A stretch of 21,212 bases of DNA from assembly GCA_964397205.1 (NCBI GenBank), contig CAYNIT010000049.1:1-21212 (forward strand), read 5' to 3'. How positions within the stretch are numbered: the stretch's first letter is position 1; the number at the start of each line of letters is the position of its first letter. The DNA comes from Phaeodactylibacter sp964397205. GTDB lineage: Bacteria; Bacteroidota; Bacteroidia; Chitinophagales; Saprospiraceae. Below the pieces are notes generated by a model. It was not told the origin of the DNA, ran no database searches, and was given only the letters and a program-made list of their open reading frames with translations. Positions 15,220-21,212 of the stretch are shown here, piece by piece. A program made the translations under genes and the position numbers.

Positions 15220-18200
15220 TCATTCTGCGGCTTCCGGCTCTTTAGTGAACAGCACGTACAGCACGGGGACCAGCAGCAAAACAAAAGCCGTAGAAGTCAG
15301 CAGCCCTCCGATGATGGTCCAGCCCATAGGCGCCCAGAGCGACCCGCCGCGCAGCGTCAGGGGCAACAGGCCCAGGATAGTCGTCATAGTAGTCGTAACA
15401 ATCGGCACGAAGCGCACTTTGCCCGCCTCCTGAGCAGCTTCCAGTACACTGCGCCCATTCTGGCGCCCCTCATTGGCAAAATCCACTAGCACAATAGAAT
15501 TGTTGATGGCAATGCCGATCAGGCTCGTCAGCCCGATGAAAGCCGTAAAAGAGAAATTGATGCCCGTGATCAGCAGCGCCAGTATCGACCCAATGATGGC
15601 CAGCGGCAGCGCAGAGAAAATGATCAACGGCTGGGCAAAAGAGCGGAACTGAATGACCAGTACCCCGAAAATGAGCAACAGCGACAGCAGGGAAGCCGTG
15701 CCCAATCCGCCGAAGGACTCGTTGCGGCTTTCCAAATCACCTTTGTACAGGTAACTGTAGCCCTCCTCCCAGTCCATCTGCTGCAGCTCCGCATCGATCT
15801 GCTCGATGACCCGGTCCAGGGTGACGCCTTTGTCCAAGTCCGCCAGCACCGTTGCAGTACGCTCGTTGTCCAGGTGAGTGATGCGGCTCGGTGCCTCGGC
15901 GAATTCCAGGCTAGCCAGATGCCTGAGGGGCACAAAGCGGCGGTTCACCGTCTGTACGCTGAGGTGCTCGAAATCCTCCAGCGCAAACTCATCCCCAAAA
16001 CCATAGCGCATGACGATGTCGTAGTCCTCCCCCGCCGCATCGCGGAAGGTCCCGACCGTACTGCCATTGACAAAGCTGCGGATGGTCTGATCCACCCGGT
16101 GCACCGGCACGCCTAGCATCATGGCTTTGTCGCGGTTGACTCGAAAGCGCAGGTCGGTGCTGTTGCTCTTGGTAGGGTTGTCAATATTGATGGTGCCCTC
16201 GGTAGCGCGGACTATAGCTTCAACCTGAATCGCGTAATCCTGCAGTTGGCCCAGATCGTCGCCCTTGATTTTTATGGCAACGGGCGCTTCGGTGGGCGGC
16301 CCCTGCACGAACTCCCGCACGTCAATACGCGCCATAGGGTGGTTTTGGAAAGTTTGCCGCAACTCGTCTATCAGCTCGTAGAACGATCCTACCTCGTAGG
16401 ATTTGAGCACCACGAATACCTCACCGAAGGAATTGGAGTAATTGGTCGAAGGCACGTTGTAATAAATCCGCGGATTGCCATGCCCGATATTGGAGGCATA
16501 GTAGTCGACTTCCGGCACCGTATCCAGCACGGCTTCTACTTCCCGTACCACTCGTTGAGCCGCTTGGAGGTTCTTGCCGTTCGGCAATTGTACCGTGATA
16601 CGGAACTGCGGCTTTTCCGCTTTGGGGAAGAAAGAGAGCCCTACCAGCGGGAACAGCGCCAGCGCAATAAACAGGGCGCCGGCTGCCATGCCCACCGTCG
16701 CCCAGCGGTGACGGGTCGTCCAGTCCAGCGTGCGCTGGTACGGGCCGTGCACAATAGCCTGCAATTGTCGAAAAAGCCAAGTGCCTTCATAGCTGCCTCG
16801 CCCCTCCCGGCGCAGCAAACGGCTGGCAATGAATGGCGTGAGGGTAACCGCTACGATAAAGGAGGCAGCCAAAGTTGAGATGACTGTCACGGGCAGCGCT
16901 TCTATGAATGCGCCCGTGGCATCGGGTATCATCAGCACGGGGACGAAGGCAAGGATGGTCGTCAGGGTGGCACTGCCAATGGGAGCGATCAGCTGCTGGG
17001 CGCCTTCAATGGCAGCTTTCTCTCGATCGTAGCCCAGTCGGATCAGACGCTCGATGTTTTCAGTAATGACGATGGAATTGTCCACCAACAAGCCCAACGC
17101 CACCACCAGCCCGGCGATCGACATCTGCTGCAGGGCGTAGCCGTATTGGTCGGCCACCCACAAACCGATCAGGATAGAAAACGGGATGGCCAAACTCACA
17201 ATGCTGGCCGAACGGATGCCCAGCACCAAAAAAATGATGAGCCCCACCAGAATGATGCCCTGCACCAAATTGCCCAAAAAGCCCGACACGCGGTCTGTCA
17301 CTCCCACAGACTGATCGAACACGTAAGCCAGCTCAATGTCGCCCTGAAACGCCATGGCATCCAGCCGCTCCTTGACCGGCTCGGTGATGTCGTAGATATT
17401 GTAGCCGGACTTTTGCTGCATATTCACGTACAGGCAGGGCATGCCGTTGTAACGGGCGATCCAGCGCTCGTCCTCGTAGCCGAACAGCACTTCGGCGATG
17501 TTTCTCAGGTAGACCACCCGGCCCTGATAAGCGCCGACGACGGTATTGCGCACCTGCTCCAGCTTCTCGTAGGCTCCGGAAGTTTTGATATTGAACAGCT
17601 TGCCGGCAACTTTGATAGCGCCACCGGGGATGTTGGCGTTGTTGCTCTGTACCGCTTGCTGAATGGCCTCCAGCCCAATACCCATTTCCTGCATTTTGGA
17701 GGGGTCCAGGGCGATGCGCAACTGCTGTTCGGGATAGGCCTCAATTTCCACTTTGCGCACACCCTCTACTTCCTCCATAGCTTCCTTGACCCGCTCCGCT
17801 TCTGCCTTCAGCAGCTCGTAGCTCGCAGTTTCCGAGGCCAGCGCGACCTGCATGATGTTCACCGTATTGGTAGAAATTTGCCGAGCTTCCAGCTGGAACA
17901 GCCCTTCCGGCATTTCCGCACGGGACTGATTGACCTGCCGCTGCACCTCATCGAATTTATCGTCCGCATCTACCCCAAAGTTGAATTCTATAGCGATGAT
18001 GGCCACCCCGTCCCGGATGGTGGTCTCCACTTCCTTAAGGTCTTCCAATTCGTTGATGGATTCTTCAAGCACCTCTACCACCTGGCTTTCGATATCCTTG
18101 GGGTTGGCACCCGGATAAACCGCCGTGACGATGATATTGGGCAAATCCAACGCCGGGTCTTCCCGCCGGGGCATATTGAAGAAAGAAGTCAGGCCTAGCA

Positions 18201-18267
18201 CCAGCAAGAAGAAAAAAGCGATGATGGTAAACTGGTAGTTGCGGATGGATAGCTGGGGAATGTTCAT
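15220..18267 (-). CDS. RND-family efflux pump (inner-membrane permease)
   Basis: The 1015-residue protein is the energised subunit of a tripartite pump, exporting hydrophobic or toxic compounds using the proton gradient. It shows the usual RND layout: TM1 at about 13-30, a periplasmic porter domain from about 40 to 330, a TM block at about 331-480, a second porter domain from about 545 to 850, and a last TM block at about 855-1007. Typical motifs are YPGANPKDIE at 51-60 and GLLVDNSIVITEN at 392-404. In the proton-relay helices Asp396 matches AcrB Asp407, but Asn397 replaces Asp408 and Asn922 replaces Lys940 (GIAINNSIVLVDF). This pattern also occurs in many non-enterobacterial RND pumps, so the protein is probably active. 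Sequence similarity points to the HAE-type multidrug group, not the CzcA metal group. The ATG at 18267 overlaps the adaptor stop by 4 bp (ATGA), indicating translational coupling. The substrate is unknown. Confidence 0.95.
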   Translation of the reverse strand: MNIPQLSIRNYQFTIIAFFFLLVLGLTSFFNMPRREDPALDLPNIIVTAVYPGANPKDIESQVVEVLEESINELEDLKEVETTIRDGVAIIAIEFNFGVDADDKFDEVQRQVNQSRAEMPEGLFQLEARQISTNTVNIMQVALASETASYELLKAEAERVKEAMEEVEGVRKVEIEAYPEQQLRIALDPSKMQEMGIGLEAIQQAVQSNNANIPGGAIKVAGKLFNIKTSGAYEKLEQVRNTVVGAYQGRVVYLRNIAEVLFGYEDERWIARYNGMPCLYVNMQQKSGYNIYDITEPVKERLDAMAFQGDIELAYVFDQSVGVTDRVSGFLGNLVQGIILVGLIIFLVLGIRSASIVSLAIPFSILIGLWVADQYGYALQQMSIAGLVVALGLLVDNSIVITENIERLIRLGYDREKAAIEGAQQLIAPIGSATLTTILAFVPVLMIPDATGAFIEALPVTVISTLAASFIVAVTLTPFIASRLLRREGRGSYEGTWLFRQLQAIVHGPYQRTLDWTTRHRWATVGMAAGALFIALALFPLVGLSFFPKAEKPQFRITVQLPNGKNLQAAQRVVREVEAVLDTVPEVDYYASNIGHGNPRIYYNVPSTNYSNSFGEVFVVLKSYEVGSFYELIDELRQTFQNHPMARIDVREFVQGPPTEAPVAIKIKGDDLGQLQDYAIQVEAIVRATEGTINIDNPTKSNSTDLRFRVNRDKAMMLGVPVHRVDQTIRSFVNGSTVGTFRDAAGEDYDIVMRYGFGDEFALEDFEHLSVQTVNRRFVPLRHLASLEFAEAPSRITHLDNERTATVLADLDKGVTLDRVIEQIDAELQQMDWEEGYSYLYKGDLESRNESFGGLGTASLLSLLLIFGVLVIQFRSFAQPLIIFSALPLAIIGSILALLITGINFSFTAFIGLTSLIGIAINNSIVLVDFANEGRQNGRSVLEAAQEAGKVRFVPIVTTTMTTILGLLPLTLRGGSLWAPMGWTIIGGLLTSTAFVLLLVPVLYVLFTKEPEAAE

Positions 18268-19397
18268 TTGGGTGGTTTTAGTTCGATGGAATCGCCCTCC
18301 TGCAAGTAGCCTACGCCACTGGTTATGACCCGCTGTGTGGTATCAAGGCCGGAGCGCAGCAACAGGTATTCGCCCTCCATGCGGTAGATGCCTACATCAT
18401 GCCGCCGGGCGATGCCCTTTTCAAGGGTAAAGACACTGCCCTGCCGTTTATCAGCTACCAGCAAGGCATCAATAGGGATTTGCAGGAGGGCTTTCTTGCT
18501 GCCCGTCTCGATTTCTACCCGGCCGATGAAGCCAGAGACCAGCCGTTGCCTAGGATGAAGTACCTCCACTTCCACTTGGTAGGTGTTGGTCACGGGATCC
18601 GCCATGCTGGCCAGGGTGCGTACCCGCCCCTCGAACGTCTTGTCCGGATAGGCATCAAAGTTGATACGGGCGGCATCGCCGATGTCGACAAAAATGATGT
18701 CCTTGTCAGGAATGGCGACGCGCACCACCCAAGCCTTTTCCCAGGAGCCGAACAATAGGATCGGGCGGCCGGGGCTGGCCAGTTCGTTGGGTTCTGCCAT
18801 ACGGCGCAGTATGGTGCCGTTAGCTGGAGCGATGATGCGGGAGTGCTGCAGGTTGAAATGGGCAATTCCCGACTGCTCCTGCCGTACCTTCAGCTCTTTT
18901 TTCGCGGCTTCCAACTGATTGCGGGCGTTGTCGAGCTGCACCTCGGCATCTTGCAGCTGCTCCAGGGTAGCTACGCTGTCCTGGTACAAGCCTTTGGCGT
19001 TTCGGTAGTCACGCTCGGCTAGACGCAGGGCCAATTCGGCGTTTTCCACCTGAATTTCTGCCTGCTGAATGCCAATGTCAGCCTGGGTGGCTTGGGCATT
19101 GATTTCGTCCAGGTCCAGTTCGGCCAGGAGCTGCCCCCGGCGCACGCTTTCGCCTTCTTCCACTAAAATACGCTGAATGATACCGCCGGTCTTGAAGCTG
19201 AGGCGGGCTTGTTCTTCCAGCCCTAGCTTACCGGTGGCTCGTACGCGCTCTTCGTACTGTACAGCACGAACGGCTGCAGTGGTAACCTGCTTGGCGGGCC
19301 CGGCCGTGCTTTCGTTGGAAGCGCTGCCCTCGCTGCAGGCCTGCATGGCCAACAGCAGCGCCAGGCAGAAAAAAGTTAAGATGTTGCGGGTGGTCAT
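18264..19397 (-). CDS. RND efflux periplasmic adaptor (membrane fusion protein), lipoprotein
   Basis: The 377-residue adaptor links the inner-membrane pump to the outer-membrane channel. The N-terminus is a lipoprotein signal (LTFFCLALLLAMQAC), with lipidation expected at Cys21. The lipobox is loose, as is common in Bacteroidota. A biotinyl/lipoyl-like half follows at about 55-95 (KLGLEEQARLSFKTGGIIQ, then VEEGESVRRGQLLAEL). A long alpha-hairpin rich in Gln, Glu, Ala and Leu spans about 97-178. The second lipoyl half is at about 185-215 (SRIIAPANGTILRRM, then ELASPGRPIL). Beta-barrel and membrane-proximal domains occupy the remainder (VRVAIPDKDIIFVDIGD; LLQIPIDALLVAD). It lies 47 bp downstream of the channel gene and overlaps the pump gene by 4 bp. 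Confidence 0.93.
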   Translation of the reverse strand: MTTRNILTFFCLALLLAMQACSEGSASNESTAGPAKQVTTAAVRAVQYEERVRATGKLGLEEQARLSFKTGGIIQRILVEEGESVRRGQLLAELDLDEINAQATQADIGIQQAEIQVENAELALRLAERDYRNAKGLYQDSVATLEQLQDAEVQLDNARNQLEAAKKELKVRQEQSGIAHFNLQHSRIIAPANGTILRRMAEPNELASPGRPILLFGSWEKAWVVRVAIPDKDIIFVDIGDAARINFDAYPDKTFEGRVRTLASMADPVTNTYQVEVEVLHPRQRLVSGFIGRVEIETGSKKALLQIPIDALLVADKRQGSVFTLEKGIARRHDVGIYRMEGEYLLLRSGLDTTQRVITSGVGYLQEGDSIELKPPK

Positions 19398-19444
19398 GGC
19401 AGTTGGTATGTTGGTTATGGTGGTGAAAAGCAGATTGGCCGGGC

Positions 19445-20854
19445 TTACTCCCCCTTATTGAAGGGATCGTCAACGGCTGGCGCTCCATCGCCAATGGCCC
19501 GTTCCAATTCGGCGGCGCGGGCGCGCTGTTCGAAGCGGGCAACGGCCAGTTGTTGCTCGGCATTGGTCAGGCGGGTGCGGGCTTGAGTGAAGGCAACAAG
19601 ATTCGCCTGCCCCTGCTCGTACTTTTTCTTTACCAGCCGGAAGGCTTGCCGAGCGGCGCGGGCGGCCGCTTTGGCCTGTTCTATCTGCTCGGTGGCGGTT
19701 TCCAGCTCGTAGTACGTTTGGACCACCTGCAAGCCGATTTGCTGCCGGGTTTCCTGCCGCTGCTTTTCCAGCTTCAGCTTTTCAACTCGCGCTTGCTCTA
19801 CCCGGGCGCTCCGGGCGCGGTCGAAGATGGTCCAGCTCATTACTACAGAGCCCAGGAAAAACCGGGCTTCCTCATCGAATTCGTAGCCTAGCCCCTGTAC
19901 GCCATAGTCTGCCTGCAGGTTCAGCTCTGGCAAGCGCTGCCCCCGCTGCAGTTCGATGGCTTCCTGCCGCGCTCGCAGGTAGTGCTCGAGTTGCTGGAAT
20001 TCTGCCCGCCCCTGCAGCGCTCGGCGGCGCAGCTGCTCCAAGTCTGCGGGATTGTAGCTGATGGCATCGGGCGCGCTCAGCTCTATGGCCGAGTCGTAGG
20101 GCCGGTTGAGCAGGAAGTTGAAATAAGCCTCGGCAGTGCGTTCGGCTTTCCGGGCGGCAGCTAGTTGCTGTTGCACTTCCCGCAGCTCCGCCTCAGCACT
20201 GTACACTGCATCAAGCGTGACCTTATGGTTCTCATACAGGCTGCGGGAAGTGCGGAGGTTTTCTTCCAGCAAGGCTTTGGCGTTTTCCAGTATCTCCACG
20301 CCCCGCACCGCTTTGGCATAGCGGTAGTAGCCCACCTTCACCTCTTTGGTCAGCTCCTTTTTGTAGATGTCTACCGATAGTTGGCTGGCTTGCAGCAGCT
20401 CTTGCTTCATTTGGTTGTTGCGCAGGATCGCCTGGTTGAAGACCGGCACCTGCAGGCGCAGGAAAGTCTCCTGTTCGGTAGGCCGCAGGAAGTTCTCCTG
20501 TACATTGCTGATGGGCTGGTAGTCGGGGATCTCCGGAAAGTTCGGCGAAACATCCGCAGCCACCTGGTTCAAGCGGTTGAGATTGCTGTAAATGGGGTTG
20601 ACCAGATCGCCCACCGGTATGGTGAATGCCCGGCCGCCATTGGCTACGGAGTAGCGGGCGCGGAACTGCAAGGTAGGGAAGAATTGGCTTTTGGCTTCTT
20701 CTAGCGCTGCCATGCTCTGTTGAAGGGAAAGCTCTTCGCGCTGCAGAGCAATGTTGTGCTGCAGGGCTTGCTCCACATAGCGTTCAAGCGGGTTTTGGCC
20801 GGCAGCCGTTAAACTGGCCAGCAGCAGCAGCAGTAGTAGGCAGTAGTTTTTCAT
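19445..20854 (-). CDS. TolC-family outer-membrane efflux channel
   Basis: The 469-residue protein forms the outer-membrane and periplasmic tunnel of the pump. A signal peptide covers residues 1 to about 20 (MKNYCLLLLLLLASLTAAGQ). The body shows two related halves of long helices with Glu/Gln/Arg/Leu heptads, divided by short beta strands. LRLQVPVFNQAILRNNQ (about 132-148) lies near a strand-helix turn typical of the family, and FNFLLNRP at 245-252 is the recognisable L-N-x-L-L-x-R-P-like motif that closes the first repeat. An in-frame ATG eight codons upstream (20878) would add MPSKTKSA; the ATG at 20854 gives a better signal peptide. This is the first gene of the efflux operon. No clear promoter was seen in the 216 bp to the divergent gene. 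Confidence 0.93.
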   Translation of the reverse strand: MKNYCLLLLLLLASLTAAGQNPLERYVEQALQHNIALQREELSLQQSMAALEEAKSQFFPTLQFRARYSVANGGRAFTIPVGDLVNPIYSNLNRLNQVAADVSPNFPEIPDYQPISNVQENFLRPTEQETFLRLQVPVFNQAILRNNQMKQELLQASQLSVDIYKKELTKEVKVGYYRYAKAVRGVEILENAKALLEENLRTSRSLYENHKVTLDAVYSAEAELREVQQQLAAARKAERTAEAYFNFLLNRPYDSAIELSAPDAISYNPADLEQLRRRALQGRAEFQQLEHYLRARQEAIELQRGQRLPELNLQADYGVQGLGYEFDEEARFFLGSVVMSWTIFDRARSARVEQARVEKLKLEKQRQETRQQIGLQVVQTYYELETATEQIEQAKAAARAARQAFRLVKKKYEQGQANLVAFTQARTRLTNAEQQLAVARFEQRARAAELERAIGDGAPAVDDPFNKGE

Positions 20855-21022
20855 GGCGCTTTTTGTTTTCGATGGCAAGATGCCGTTTAAAAGCTAGCTG
20901 TTCAAGCCTGTTCAATTGAAGTGTCATTTTTTGGGTATGGAAGGAGGGAAAGTGGGTGTGGAATGGAAGGGCTTTGCGGTTCGTCCCAGGTTTTAACTGA
21001 GTGCCGGAAAGCATTCTACCAA

Positions 21023-21034
21023 TACGATATCGTA
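21023..21034. promoter_or_regulatory. 12-bp perfect palindrome, possible operator
   Basis: TACGATATCGTA is a perfect inverted repeat lying 7 bp upstream of the -7 element of the plus-strand gene at 21071, inside the intergenic region it shares with the efflux operon. Its position between the expected -33 and -7 elements would suit a repressor such as a TetR-type dimer. No regulator gene is visible nearby, so the role is inferred. Confidence 0.35.
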
Positions 21035-21041
21035 AAATTTT

Positions 21042-21049
21042 TATTTTTG
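21042..21049 (+). promoter_or_regulatory. Bacteroidota -7 element for the gene at 21071
   Basis: TATTTTTG matches TAnnTTTG exactly and lies 21 bases upstream of the ATG at 21071 in A/T-rich DNA. No TTG is seen at the usual -33 distance. Confidence 0.5.
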
Positions 21050-21070
21050 GAAATCCTAAAACCATTGCCA

Positions 21071-21212
21071 ATGCCTTACAGCCCAGCGGACAGCACCGAC
21101 ATCAACTTGCGCTACGATTACGCTTTGCTCCTGGAAACAATCAACCGTTACGACAAAGCCCTTAGGGGTCGCGCAACAATAACTTACCGATTTAGACTCG
21201 TTTTTTTGCACG
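21071..21212 (+). CDS. Protein with TPR-like start, fragment, possibly interrupted
   Basis: The frame opens with ATG at 21071 and is still open at the window end (47 codons). Residues about 12-31 (INLRYDYALLLETINRYDKA) have the spacing of a tetratricopeptide helix pair (Y-A-x-L-L then R-Y-x-x-A), so a TPR-containing protein is plausible. After Ala-Leu the translation changes abruptly to RGRATITYRFRLVFLH, which does not continue the TPR pattern. The DNA also changes at about 21160, beginning GGGGTCGCGCAAC and then A/T-rich. The gene may be broken here by a mobile element, or the protein may simply change domain. The exact -7 element upstream supports a real gene start. Confidence 0.45.
   Translation, partial: MPYSPADSTDINLRYDYALLLETINRYDKALRGRATITYRFRLVFLH

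Noticed and set aside
14276..15433. Long plus-strand open frame (385 codons) antisense to the nucleotidyltransferase
   Set aside because: It runs opposite two confidently identified genes, and its translation shows no domain. Biased third-codon positions on the coding strand keep the antisense frame open.
17146..18198. Plus-strand open frame (350 codons) antisense to the RND pump
   Set aside because: It is fully covered by the pump gene on the other strand, and its translation is His/Gln-rich with no family features.
20784..21071. Minus-strand frame of 95 codons upstream of the TolC-like gene
   Set aside because: It overlaps the start of the channel gene in another frame and covers its regulatory region; its composition is poor.

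Overview
The window looks like chromosomal DNA from a free-living Bacteroidota bacterium, most likely of the Saprospiria (Lewinella / Phaeodactylibacter-like). This rests on four things. A 2186-residue secreted protein ends in a type IX secretion (T9SS) C-terminal sorting domain. Several intergenic regions carry the Bacteroidota -7 promoter element TAnnTTTG. Start codons mostly lack Shine-Dalgarno sequences and sit in A/T-rich leaders. The protein repertoire fits as well. No rRNA, tRNA, CRISPR array, phage gene or complete insertion sequence was seen.

Layout. Positions 1-320 (minus) hold the N-terminus of a secreted protein cut by the window edge. Positions 633-1587 (minus) hold two small membrane-protein genes in an apparent two-gene operon. 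Divergent from them, 1780-3384 (plus) encodes a 534-residue protein I do not recognise. Positions 3595-10155 (plus) encode the giant cysteine-rich, multi-domain cell-surface or secreted protein. Convergent to it is transketolase (10216-12258, minus). Divergent from transketolase is a small gene (12480-12914, plus) for a UmuD/LexA-type S24 peptidase homologue that has lost both catalytic residues and the self-cleavage bond. Next on the minus strand come a TerC-family membrane protein (12947-13948), a sugar nucleotidyltransferase with a left-handed beta-helix tail (14156-15163), and a tripartite RND efflux operon transcribed in the order outer-membrane factor (19445-20854), lipoprotein adaptor (18264-19397), RND pump (15220-18267). 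A truncated plus-strand gene with a TPR-like start (21071 to the end) diverges from the efflux operon behind a good -7 element and a 12-bp perfect palindrome.

How the genes work together. The clearest functional unit is the efflux operon: TolC-like channel, periplasmic adaptor and RND pump, with a 4-bp ATGA overlap between adaptor and pump. The nucleotidyltransferase lies 56 bp downstream on the same strand and may be co-transcribed. The two small membrane proteins probably act together, but nothing in them gives a function. The remaining genes look like independent housekeeping or surface functions.

Most worth following up: the catalytically dead UmuD-like protein (S60 to Ala, K97 to Leu, scissile Cys-Gly to Lys-Ser, in a gapless alignment), the unrecognised 534-residue protein with its divergent membrane pair, and the sudden sequence change near 21162 that may be the edge of a mobile element. 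I found no obvious new multi-gene defence or biosynthetic system.
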